This document shows positions 55,216 through 63,428 of a stretch of DNA of 64,000 nucleotides, in pieces (the first letter of the stretch is position 1; each line of letters begins with the position of its first letter). Source of the DNA: Ignavibacteria bacterium (lineage in GTDB: Bacteria > Bacteroidota > Ignavibacteria > Tepidaquicellales > Tepidaquicellaceae); contig JADJMZ010000007.1 of NCBI GenBank assembly GCA_016709315.1, forward strand, positions 1 to 64,000, given 5' to 3'. The notes beneath the pieces are model-generated. The model was not told the origin of the DNA and made no database searches. It saw only the letters and a list, made by a program, of their open reading frames with translations. The position numbers and the translations under genes were made by a program.

Positions 55216-55671
55216 ATGATTAAGCTTACAGAAGAACAGATCTCTGATATTGCTCAGGATCTTGAAGCAGGATTAAAATGCTTTATTCATAAAGTCACCG
55301 GAGAAGTGAAAACTCTTCCTGATGAATTGAATGGCAATATGGAGATAGATGAAGAACTCTGGCAGGATGTGATTGATGAAATTGATAATGATGAAGAAAA
55401 TTTTATTGTAATAGAAGGCATGGATTCCCGTGAATCATATATTCTGATGGAAAAATTCATAGATACAGTGGAGGATAAACAGATTGCAGCAAGATTAACT
55501 AATGCTATAAATGTACCTAAGCCGTTTCATACTTTCAGATACGAACTTGACTATTCTGATGAATACCTGAAAAAATGGTATGCATTTAAATCACAACAGA
55601 TGATTGAATGGGTGAAAAAGCATTTGCTGCTTAATTCCGGGAATGAAAATGAAGAAGAGGAAGAGATGTAA
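55216..55671 (+). CDS. UPF0158 family protein
   Basis: 151 aa, acidic, no signal. 'LTEEQISDIAQDLEAGLKCFIHKVTGEV' in part opens it, and 'IDTVEDKQIAARLTNAI' and 'PFHTFRYELDYSDEYLKKWYAFKSQQM' in part are features of UPF0158. The function of the family is unknown. It ends in an acidic tail. Convergent with the next gene. Confidence 0.75.
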   Translation: MIKLTEEQISDIAQDLEAGLKCFIHKVTGEVKTLPDELNGNMEIDEELWQDVIDEIDNDEENFIVIEGMDSRESYILMEKFIDTVEDKQIAARLTNAINVPKPFHTFRYELDYSDEYLKKWYAFKSQQMIEWVKKHLLLNSGNENEEEEEM

Positions 55672-55684
55672 TCCTCTTCAATTT

Positions 55685-55709
55685 AATTTGAAAAAATTAC
55701 TTTCAAATT
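55685..55709. terminator. Possible bidirectional terminator hairpin
   Basis: Nine-base stem aatttgaaa / tttcaaatt with a seven-base loop, between convergent genes. All-AT except one pair, so its stability is modest. Confidence 0.35.
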
Positions 55710-55749
55710 GGATCTGCAATAACAATAGCAGTTGGATAAAATAAATTTT

Positions 55750-56472
55750 TTAATTCTTACTGCTAAAAGATTCTAAAGATAAATTCTCCGCAGAAAGTAA
55801 TCCCTTATAAAAATCCGGCATTGTCATCTTTACACCGGCTTGAATAAAATTCTCATGACCACTCAGCAATTCAAATTCATCACATGAATACTTAAGAGAA
55901 ATTTCCAAACGCCTTGCATAGTCCCACATGTGATTGCAGATCTTAACTGATTCAAGATGATCTGTGATATCACAGAATGTGTCTTCCCAGTTAGCGCCAT
56001 AACCTGTTATTATCTTATATACAGACCCGGGTAAATTGCCGCAACTTGGCGAGGGACTTATAAGATTCCTTACCGGCAGGGGAGCAAGATCACTTTTATT
56101 TTCCTTAATCGTCCATGTTTTGTACTCTTCAGAACTGCACGGAATTATATTCGTTATTTCTTTTAAAGATACTCTGACTCTCTGAGTGATAATGAATTTT
56201 ATATTTCCGCCGGCTTCAGCCAATTCTGTTTTCTTTACTGAGCCTAAATATTTGGTTCTGTAAACAATGGCTGAATACTCGTCTTCCTTTTTGTATTCGG
56301 AAATCCAGTTCTTCGAATGGTGGATCGCTTCTTTGTATGCTTCCCAGGCATATTTAAGATCCAAAGCGTAATCTCTTTTGAATGCTGTGTATGATGCATA
56401 TCCTTTTATGATGGCAGAAGCAGTAAATTTTTCCGGACCAAAGCTTCTGAGATTTTTTGATTTGAGTTTCAT
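55750..56472 (-). CDS. Hypothetical cytoplasmic protein
   Basis: 240 aa, no signal peptide or membrane segment. It has an AGGAGG-like ribosome-binding site just upstream, and codon use like its neighbours. Nothing in it matches a family I know; it contains several Trp and Cys residues and the stretch 'YKIITGYGANWEDTF'. It is divergent from the 479-aa gene, with a palindrome between them. Confidence 0.6.
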   Translation of the reverse strand: MKLKSKNLRSFGPEKFTASAIIKGYASYTAFKRDYALDLKYAWEAYKEAIHHSKNWISEYKKEDEYSAIVYRTKYLGSVKKTELAEAGGNIKFIITQRVRVSLKEITNIIPCSSEEYKTWTIKENKSDLAPLPVRNLISPSPSCGNLPGSVYKIITGYGANWEDTFCDITDHLESVKICNHMWDYARRLEISLKYSCDEFELLSGHENFIQAGVKMTMPDFYKGLLSAENLSLESFSSKN

Positions 56473-56779
56473 TGATGTGTTTGCCTCCTTTCATCTTTGA
56501 ACTGCTCAAAATTAAGAAGTGTTCACAAGTGAATAAAGTCATAAAAATGTATCAGTTATATCATATACAATAACCTGCATTTTATTTTAATGCTGTGTTT
56601 TTCCGGTGGGATATAATTTGTGTTGAAAATATCCTTAGTTTTTTCCATTAGACACTTTATTGCAGATCAAAAAATATTCAGGTTTTTAGAAGACGAACTT
56701 GTGACGATAACTCAATTATGCTTAACTTGAGCATAATATTAGCTATTTTGAATTAACATTTTAGAAGCGAAATTTACAA
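56473..56779. other. Divergent intergenic region (307 bases)
   Basis: Holds the ribosome-binding site of the minus-strand gene (near 56483-56488) and a 23-bp palindrome at 56715-56737. No further gene was seen. Confidence 0.5.
56715..56737. promoter_or_regulatory. 23-bp near-perfect palindrome (operator candidate)
   Basis: Arms attatgcttaa and ttgagcataat (10 of 11 pairs match) around a single central base. It lies 42 bases upstream of the ATG at 56780, in the divergent gap, a place typical for a regulator-binding site. Confidence 0.45.
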
Positions 56780-58219
56780 ATGGAAAATACTAAATTAATA
56801 AAACTGCTGAAGTCATTGTCTAAATCCGAGATTTTCAGATTCAGGGATTTTGTCAGCTCTCCTTATTATAATAAAAATCAGAATGTGATTAAACTTTGTG
56901 AAAAGATTTTAAACTTTTATCCGGGTTTTGATCCAGTAGAATGTAATGAAGAAAATATATTCAGGCAGTTGTTTGGAAAAGAGAAGTATAACTATTTCAA
57001 GATAAAGAATATTATTTCAGATCTTTATCAGCTTTCTTCTTTATTTCTAAAACTCACGGCTGTCGAAAAAAAAGGAATTGAAAACGAAATTGCTTTGCTG
57101 AACGAACTTCATGAAAGAAAGCTGGACAGTCTGTATCTTTTTAAAGAGAAACAAATAAATAAATATTTTAATGATGTTCCTGTGAAAGATGAATTTTTTT
57201 ATCAGGCATATTATCAGCTTGCGCGTGTTAATACTTCCCATGTTAAATTCATAAAAACAGGATATTCATTTGATCTTATTCAGAAGGAATTCGATAATTA
57301 TGTTCAGTACACTTTAATTGTGCTTTTGCGCAATTATGCAAAAATGCTTACCAATAAAAATCACGGAAATATTCAGTTTGATATGAAAATGTTCGATCAG
57401 GTCTGGGATTATATAAAAGACATGGAGTTCGAACATAATCCATCCTGCAGAATATACAAACAAATAATTTCTCTTGAAAAATCAAGAGATGAGAATGATT
57501 ACAGGGAACTGTTGAGTTCAAAGGAAAAGTACAGCGGAAATCTTTCTATTGAAGACCTTTATTACATATTACTTGTCGCCAATTCATTTGCAGCATACAG
57601 ATTAAAGTTGGGTGACGAATCATATTATAATGAAAGGTTCAGTATTTTCAGAGAATTAATTGACAGAAAAATACAGATTCCGGATTATATACTTTATGTT
57701 AACTTTGTTAATACTTATACGGCGGCAATTTTGGTTGATGAAATTGAATGGGCTGAGGATTTTCTCGGACATTTTCAGGACGGAATATCTCCAAAAGATG
57801 AAAGAGTTAACACAATTAACTTCTGCAGAGCGTTCAGGGCTTACAGATTAAAAGAATATGATAAAGCGCTTGAATATGTTTCTAAAACCAGTTTTAAGCT
57901 TTTTGTTATCAAAGTATTGGTAAAAAGTTATACAGTCGGAATTTATTATGAACAAAATTTGTATGAACAAACATTTTTATCAATTGACGCTTTCAGACAT
58001 TATCTGAAAAGTGAAAAGTTAATAGCCGAAGATCAGAAATTCGCTCATTATGAATTTCTGAAATATTTATCCGACCTGACCAAACTAAAATCCGATGGAC
58101 TGAAGAATAACAAAGATGTTAACTTAAGTATGCTAAGGAAAAAAATTAAGGGAATGAGCAGTAATCCACTCGGTGCAAAGAACTGGCTGATTGAGAAATC
58201 AGAAAATTTTATTGTATGA
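56780..58219 (+). CDS. Hypothetical helical protein
   Basis: 479 aa, no signal peptide. The first ~90 residues ('LIKLLKSLSKSEIFRFRDFV' and 'SSPYYNKNQNVIKLCEKILN') resemble an opening seen on many uncharacterised FCB-group proteins (recollection only). The rest is alpha-helical, with TPR-like signs around residues 340-400. No catalytic motif is visible. Function unknown. Confidence 0.65.
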   Translation: MENTKLIKLLKSLSKSEIFRFRDFVSSPYYNKNQNVIKLCEKILNFYPGFDPVECNEENIFRQLFGKEKYNYFKIKNIISDLYQLSSLFLKLTAVEKKGIENEIALLNELHERKLDSLYLFKEKQINKYFNDVPVKDEFFYQAYYQLARVNTSHVKFIKTGYSFDLIQKEFDNYVQYTLIVLLRNYAKMLTNKNHGNIQFDMKMFDQVWDYIKDMEFEHNPSCRIYKQIISLEKSRDENDYRELLSSKEKYSGNLSIEDLYYILLVANSFAAYRLKLGDESYYNERFSIFRELIDRKIQIPDYILYVNFVNTYTAAILVDEIEWAEDFLGHFQDGISPKDERVNTINFCRAFRAYRLKEYDKALEYVSKTSFKLFVIKVLVKSYTVGIYYEQNLYEQTFLSIDAFRHYLKSEKLIAEDQKFAHYEFLKYLSDLTKLKSDGLKNNKDVNLSMLRKKIKGMSSNPLGAKNWLIEKSENFIV

Positions 58220-58246
58220 ATTCTTAAAAAATTTTTAGAAATATAC

Positions 58247-58276
58247 TTGACAAATATTTATAAATAATAATATAAT
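58247..58276 (+). promoter_or_regulatory. Perfect sigma-70-type -35/-10 pair
   Basis: TTGACA (58247-58252), an 18-base spacer and TATAAT (58271-58276). Transcription would start near 58283, after the annotated ATG at 58278 and before the in-frame ATG at 58287. In a very AT-rich stretch, so chance is possible. Confidence 0.4.
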
Positions 58277-58277
58277 A

Positions 58278-58823
58278 ATGAATAATATGAATGTACCATT
58301 AATAAAACCTGAAAATCTGTATCTGGTAACTGATATCCCCGGATACACTCCTAATATCAGCCGGCTTATATGCATGATGAATTATGCAAGACAGGCGACA
58401 CTTCATTCAGTAAATGGACTGACGGTTAAAGAGCTGGATCATCTTTATGACGCGGAAAGCAATTCAATCGGAGCATTGCTGCTTCATATTGCTTCAGTTG
58501 ATTTTTATTATCAGAAATATACTTTTGAAGAAAGAGATCTGACAGAAGAGGAATCTCAGAAATGGTTAGCCGCTCTTGATCTTGGTGAGAAGGGTCAAAA
58601 GGAAATCAAGGGAAACGATCTGTTTTATTATACTAATTTATTAAGTGAATTAAGAAACCGTACTTATGAACTTTTTAAAGAAAAGGATGATGAATGGCTT
58701 GAAAAGAAAGTTTCTTACGGAAAGTCAGAGGCAAACAATTATCATCTTTGGTTTCATGTTTTCGAAGATGAAATAAATCACAGAGGGCAGATAAGCTGGT
58801 TAAGAAAAAGACTCAAATTCTAA
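58278..58823 (+). CDS. DinB-like metal-binding helical-bundle protein
   Basis: 181 aa. DinB/YfiT-type four-helix bundle with the metal-ligand His residues in 'ARQATLHSVNGL', 'GALLLHIASVDFYYQ' and 'HVFEDEINHRGQI', the last being the best-kept motif. Such proteins often act as thiol-dependent transferases or hydrolases. Start uncertain: Met4 (58287) is possible if the promoter at 58247-58276 is real. Confidence 0.8.
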   Translation: MNNMNVPLIKPENLYLVTDIPGYTPNISRLICMMNYARQATLHSVNGLTVKELDHLYDAESNSIGALLLHIASVDFYYQKYTFEERDLTEEESQKWLAALDLGEKGQKEIKGNDLFYYTNLLSELRNRTYELFKEKDDEWLEKKVSYGKSEANNYHLWFHVFEDEINHRGQISWLRKRLKF

Positions 58824-58891
58824 AGACTATTTCTGAAATTCAATCAACCGACATCTAACTTAAAAGAATAAATGAAAATCATTTACACTGT

Positions 58892-58911
58892 TATCAGAAA
58901 TGATTCTGATA
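58892..58911. terminator. Possible hairpin between convergent genes
   Basis: Perfect 8-base stem tatcagaa / ttctgata with an atga loop, but no T-tract. It may end transcription from either side. Confidence 0.3.
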
Positions 58912-58942
58912 GAATAGGATGTTATGGTTTCTGAAATAAAGA

Positions 58943-59143
58943 TTAATACCTTATTCTCGGATAACCTCCGCCGTAAACTCCTATGTTAACATTGGGATAT
59001 GCATAAGATCCGTAACCATAAGGTCCGGAATTAACCCCGTAACCTATTCCGAAACCTACGCTCGAACTTACCTGAAATCCCGCGCAGGAAACAATTGTAG
59101 TTATTATCACAGAGATGAGAAGATAGATAAATAATTTTTTCAT
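58943..59143 (-). CDS. Small Gly/Tyr-rich lipoprotein
   Basis: 66 aa. A lipoprotein signal with lipobox TIVSC at residue ~20. The mature part is rich in Gly, Tyr, Ser and Pro (GIGYGVNSGPYGYGSYAY). No known domain. It is 24 bases downstream of the VOC lipoprotein gene, same strand, so co-transcription is likely. Confidence 0.65.
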   Translation of the reverse strand: MKKLFIYLLISVIITTIVSCAGFQVSSSVGFGIGYGVNSGPYGYGSYAYPNVNIGVYGGGYPRIRY

Positions 59144-59167
59144 AATATTTTTATTTAAATAATATTT

Positions 59168-60034
59168 TTATTCAATAGGCCATTTCTGTAAAGCCAGAGG
59201 AGCTCCTGTGGGATCTATAATAACAGAAACTGTACCGTTTCTGATGGAAGTATCTGCCGGGATAATAATTTTAGCGCCTGCATCTTTTGCTTTTTGTTCT
59301 GTCGCGGCAACATCTGAAACCCTTACATACTGAATCCAGTGATCTCTGATTTTGTCAGCAGGATTTTTTATAATACCCGAACTTGGTTTACCGTTATTTT
59401 TTAAAATTATATAAGGTCTTGCGTCATCTTTTCTTTCTTCAATCTGCGAGTTGAAAATAGTTCTGTAATATTCTGAAGATTTGCCAACATCATTTGACCA
59501 GAGTTCATTCCACAAAAACTCATTATCTGGAGGTTCTGATAAAGAAGGATCTCCGTTAGAAGATCTGATTATTGCGAAGTAAGCATTTTGAGGATCAGAA
59601 AGAAGTGCAACTTTTCCTCTACCCGGCAGATCATTTGGTTTAATGATCAGATTCCCTCCGGCAGTTTTAGATTTGCTGATGAAATCATCAAAGGAATTTA
59701 CAGAAAAGTATGGAATCCATTCGCCTCCTGCATTCTTTCTTGCTTCAGACATCTTGTACATACCTGCTACCGGCTTGCCATTACTTTTAAAAATCCAGTA
59801 TGGCTGATCATCAGTTCCTGCCTGCTTAGAAGTCCATCCAAAAACCTTTTTATAAAATTCTGCAGCGAGTTTAGGATCCGGAGTAACCAAATCTCTCCAG
59901 ACTACTTGTCCTGCATGATATTCATTAGAAGAAGAATAATTAACAGACGGAAATTTAATTTCACTGCTGCAACCTGATAAATAAATTGCCGCAGCAAGGA
60001 TAAATATCGAAATGACAGAATCTGATTTTTTCAT
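59168..60034 (-). CDS. VOC-superfamily (glyoxalase-like) lipoprotein
   Basis: 288 aa. Lipoprotein signal ending YLSGC (~residue 22). Two similar halves, ~40-155 and ~165-285, each a VOC (bleomycin-resistance/glyoxalase fold) domain: 'GQVVWRDLVTPDPKLAAEFYKKVFGW' in part, and 'LSEPPDNEFLWNELWSNDVG' in part. Each begins with an x-W-x-[DE] strand. The substrate is unknown; a lipid anchor is unusual for the superfamily. Confidence 0.75.
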   Translation of the reverse strand: MKKSDSVISIFILAAAIYLSGCSSEIKFPSVNYSSSNEYHAGQVVWRDLVTPDPKLAAEFYKKVFGWTSKQAGTDDQPYWIFKSNGKPVAGMYKMSEARKNAGGEWIPYFSVNSFDDFISKSKTAGGNLIIKPNDLPGRGKVALLSDPQNAYFAIIRSSNGDPSLSEPPDNEFLWNELWSNDVGKSSEYYRTIFNSQIEERKDDARPYIILKNNGKPSSGIIKNPADKIRDHWIQYVRVSDVAATEQKAKDAGAKIIIPADTSIRNGTVSVIIDPTGAPLALQKWPIE

Positions 60035-60264
60035 GTTAGAAGAATTATAGAATTAAGAATTAGTGCAAAGATACAAATAAATTTAAAAGATTTTAAATTA
60101 ATAATTAGTCCTCTTTAGTCAAGTTCAATCATTAATAATTCGTACAACTATTTTAGGATAAATCAAAAACAATATTTGTTAAACTCAGTTAAAATCATTA
60201 TTCTCGGCAAGGAAAAATTAATGAATAGTAAATTGTATACAATAAAATTATGTTGTTATTAAAT

Positions 60265-60270
60265 AGGAGG
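60265..60270 (+). promoter_or_regulatory. Consensus ribosome-binding site AGGAGG
   Basis: Lies ten bases before the ATG at 60281 and fixes that start. Confidence 0.6.
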
Positions 60271-60280
60271 TATTAATTAA

Positions 60281-60880
60281 ATGAAAACATTATTATCAGT
60301 TTTAACAGCTCTGCTGTTTATGTTATGCACAGCAGTTTCATACTCACAATATACAAATGAAGAAAAAGCAGGACTTCTTTTTACATTACAGGAAGAAAAA
60401 GCGGCTTTCGATTTTTACACAGAGATGTTTAATAAATACAACAAGAAAGTATTTGAAAATATAATGAGCGCTGAGAAAACACATCAGGATCATGTATTAA
60501 ATCTTTTGAGTGAACTTAATATTGATCCTGACGGATATACGCAAAGTGCAGGCGAATTTTCAAATAAAGAAGTAAAGGATATTTATGAATTGCTCATGAA
60601 GACCGGCGCTTTTTCATACACCGATGCTCTGATTGCATCTGCAAGATATGAGGAAAAAGATATCAGCGACCTTAGAAAATTTTATTCAAAAGCTGAAAAC
60701 GAAAAGATCAGATCTCTTTACGAGTGTCTTGACAGGGCATCTCAGAATCATCTGAGAGCATTTGTAAAAAATCTAAAAAGAGAAGGAATCGATTTTAACC
60801 CGAGTATTCTCAGCGCAAATGAATTTGATCTTATTATCAGCAACAATGATCAGACAGGAGATTGCTTTCAGAAAAAGTAA
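60281..60880 (+). CDS. Exported DUF2202-like ferritin-fold protein
   Basis: 199 aa. Signal peptide ~1-22 (ends SYSQ). Helical bundle with 'LLFTLQEEKAAFDFYTEMF' and 'IMSAEKTHQDHVLNLLSEL', and a second half beginning 'DALIASARYEEKDISDLRKFY', with Glu and His residues placed as in DUF2202/rubrerythrin-like diiron folds. Possibly binds metal in the periplasm; no partner is evident. Confidence 0.75.
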   Translation: MKTLLSVLTALLFMLCTAVSYSQYTNEEKAGLLFTLQEEKAAFDFYTEMFNKYNKKVFENIMSAEKTHQDHVLNLLSELNIDPDGYTQSAGEFSNKEVKDIYELLMKTGAFSYTDALIASARYEEKDISDLRKFYSKAENEKIRSLYECLDRASQNHLRAFVKNLKREGIDFNPSILSANEFDLIISNNDQTGDCFQKK

Positions 60881-61198
60881 TTTATTGCCTGCTTGAAAAT
60901 AAATTTTCCGGGAAGTTTAAGAATGCCAATTTTGACTAAGCTTTTTGTTCAGAAAGGTCAGGGGTATTTATTTAAAAATTTATAACCATAACCATAACCA
61001 TAACTACACATTTATTTTGGTTTTATGCTTTGTTCTTTCAGATCAATTAAAAAGCATCATAAATCAATTTGAAAATTATAGACAATTAAATTTTATAAAA
61101 GAAGTTTGCCGGATGAGTAACGAAAGAAATTAACTTTAAGAATTGTTATTTAAACTGATTACGGCTAATTTGCAATAACAAATAATGAAGGAGTGAAA
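60881..61198. other. Intergenic stretch with a hexamer repeat
   Basis: No convincing gene; a 62-codon reading frame from 60945 has no ribosome-binding site and includes the repeat. Contains four units of ataacc (last one ataact) at 60982-61005, and the AAGGAG site of the next gene at 61188-61193. Confidence 0.5.
60982..61005 (+). repeat. Hexamer repeat (ataacc)
   Basis: Units at 60982, 60988, 60994 and 61000, the last ending in t. It is of 6-bp, not 7-bp, period, so it is separate from the heptad arrays. Confidence 0.6.
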
Positions 61199-62434
61199 AT
61201 GAAAAAGAATACATTTTTAATGATATTTATTTCAGTATTTCTAACTCTCTATTCGAATGCATCCTCACAAACTGAATGGCAAATCCAAAATTCAGAAACT
61301 ACAAAAGATCTCTGGACAATAGATTTTATTAATGAAAATACCGGTTTCATTGCCGGTTCGGACGGATTAATTCTGAAAACCACAAATGCAGGAATTAGCT
61401 GGATAAGTCAGAATGCAGGATTTAACAATCTGATAGGAGTTGATTTCATTGATGAGCAAACCGGATGGGTATCCGGTCATCACGGTACTATCTATAAAAC
61501 TACAAATGGCGGAGCAAACTGGTTCATTAAAAACTGTCCGACAGAGAGAAATTTATTCTTTGTTCAATTTGTCAATTCTAATACAGGTTATATTTCAAGT
61601 GATGCAGGAGTGCTGAAATCTACAGATGCCGGTGAGAACTGGAATTTTTCTTTTTTATCTCCTATACCTGTCTATCGTGTTTACTTTTTAAATGAAACCC
61701 ACGGCTGGTTTGGTGATAATATAGCCAATCAGTATTTATCATCCAATGGCGGCACTCACTGGCTTTATACTCAGAATGTTCCAGGGGCAGGTAATATTGC
61801 GTATGAATTTATTAACCAATGGACAGGATGGGCAGTGGGATACAACAACAGTATCATAAAAACAACGAACGGCGGATACAACTGGTTTAAACAAAATAAT
61901 GGACTCAGTATAACAACTCAGTTAAGAGATATTGAATTTATAAATAACTCTTCAGACACTGGCTGGATAGTCGGAAGAAGTAATACAGTTTTAAAAACCA
62001 CAAACAGCGGAAATAACTGGTTCAGTATGAGCACTCCTGTGAATGAAGAATTTACTTCGGTAAAATTTGTAAATTCCAAAACGGGCTGGATATCCGGTTT
62101 TTCCGGTGTTATACTAAAGACTATAAACGGTGATCTCACGGGTGTAAATTCTGTAAATGGAAATGTACCGGATGGATTTAATTTGTCACAGAATTATCCT
62201 AATCCCTTTAATCCTTCGACAATCATCAGATATACTTTGCCGGAATCCGGAATTGTATCATTGAATGTTTATGATGTAAACGGAAAGGAAGTAACTCAGC
62301 TCATGAATAAATATTATGCCAAAGGTAATTATGAAATCAGATTTGACGGTACTCAGCTTTCTTCAGGAGTATACTTCTATAAACTTACGTCCGGAAATTT
62401 TGTGGATACAAAAATGATGACACTGGTAAAATAG
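61199..62434 (+). CDS. Secreted YCF48-type beta-propeller protein with T9SS sorting domain
   Basis: 411 aa. ATG at 61199 is preferred over the GTG at 61193, because AAGGAG (61188-61193) is five bases before it and would overlap the GTG. Signal peptide ends NASSQT. About six or seven YCF48 repeats (NTGFIAGSDGLILKTTNAG..W) fill ~30-320; one is interrupted (HGWFGDNIANQYLSSNGG). The sorting domain (LSQNYPNPFNPSTIIRY to KMMTLVK) follows. So the same propeller type as at 45361, but with the other tail. Confidence 0.85.
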   Translation: MKKNTFLMIFISVFLTLYSNASSQTEWQIQNSETTKDLWTIDFINENTGFIAGSDGLILKTTNAGISWISQNAGFNNLIGVDFIDEQTGWVSGHHGTIYKTTNGGANWFIKNCPTERNLFFVQFVNSNTGYISSDAGVLKSTDAGENWNFSFLSPIPVYRVYFLNETHGWFGDNIANQYLSSNGGTHWLYTQNVPGAGNIAYEFINQWTGWAVGYNNSIIKTTNGGYNWFKQNNGLSITTQLRDIEFINNSSDTGWIVGRSNTVLKTTNSGNNWFSMSTPVNEEFTSVKFVNSKTGWISGFSGVILKTINGDLTGVNSVNGNVPDGFNLSQNYPNPFNPSTIIRYTLPESGIVSLNVYDVNGKEVTQLMNKYYAKGNYEIRFDGTQLSSGVYFYKLTSGNFVDTKMMTLVK

Positions 62435-62491
62435 TTTTACTAAAAAATATTGATTTGGTTCTGTTCTCCTAAATACTTGAAATAAGATTTC

Positions 62492-62527
62492 AAAAAGCAC
62501 GGAAAGATTTTTTTCCGTGCTTTTTTT
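62492..62527 (+). terminator. Strong rho-independent terminator
   Basis: The arms aaaaagcacggaaa and tttccgtgcttttt pair over about 14 bases, with a T-tract at the end. It lies 57 bases after the stop of the T9SS protein. Confidence 0.85.
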
Positions 62528-62897
62528 ATTATTATTGAATTACTTTACAAACCACTATTTCCAGATAGATCTATCCTGTCTGTATATCCTGTAATCATCA
62601 ATATTTTCCGGCATTAATAATAATAGTTGTATATAATCTATTACAGTTTTATATGACAATAAAATTAGAATTGTCTGCGAACCGAAGAAAATCCGTCTTG
62701 AAGGATTAGTCCTTTTTTCAATCCAAAGGCCTATGTTTAATCAGTATTATATATTGTAATTTAAATACAGAAGTAATGTCAAATCTTATTTCTGCATAAA
62801 GGTACATCGATGCTTTAGTATTAAGCAGAAATAATTTTAAGTTAAAGACTACTAATAATAAGCATAATTGATTTTTATAAACTAAATAAATGACAAA
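62528..62897. other. Intergenic region, nothing recognised
   Basis: About 370 bases of AT-rich sequence between the terminator and the small barrel gene. No gene, RNA or repeat could be supported. Confidence 0.4.
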
Positions 62898-63395
62898 ATG
62901 AAAACGAAAATTTTTACGGTAATAATTTTTATGTGTGTTGCATCAGCAACATTCGGACAATTAAGAGAAAAAGATAATTTAATGGGGGGAACACTCGGAT
63001 TCTGGACAAGTAAAAGTTCACCTACTTACGGCTTTAATTTTGAAAATGAAATTACACAGGCAGGACCTGGAACATTCGGTTTAGGAGCGATATTGAGATT
63101 TTCAAATTACACACTGGATGAAAGGGATAAATTCTCAAATGTATTTGCAGGAGGACAGGCAAATTATAACTTTACTCAGATAGAAAGCGGTAAATTTGTT
63201 CCGTTTGTTGGATTGGTTATCGGGTTTTTTTCTTCATCACCCGAAGGCAATTCTCTGAAAGAAAACGGTTTATGGACCTGGGGTCAGGCAGGTGCAAGAT
63301 ATTTCTTCAGTCCGTCTGTTGCAGGTGTTGCCAGATTTGGTTTTGGCAATTATAAATTTGATGCTTTAGAACTCGGTGTAGATTTTAAATTTTAG
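62898..63395 (+). CDS. Small outer-membrane beta-barrel protein
   Basis: 165 aa. Signal peptide ~1-20 (ends ATFGQ). Alternating strands with aromatic ends, finishing in Phe ('YKFDALELGVDFKF'), as in OmpW/OprF-like eight-stranded barrels. Ligand unknown. The next gene starts 34 bases downstream and may be co-transcribed. Confidence 0.65.
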   Translation: MKTKIFTVIIFMCVASATFGQLREKDNLMGGTLGFWTSKSSPTYGFNFENEITQAGPGTFGLGAILRFSNYTLDERDKFSNVFAGGQANYNFTQIESGKFVPFVGLVIGFFSSSPEGNSLKENGLWTWGQAGARYFFSPSVAGVARFGFGNYKFDALELGVDFKF

Positions 63396-63428
63396 TTAAA
63401 ATGTTTTTTAAATGAAAGAAAAATTAAA

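Noticed and set aside
60945..61133. 62-codon reading frame
   Set aside because: No ribosome-binding site, low-complexity hexamer repeat inside, no family likeness.
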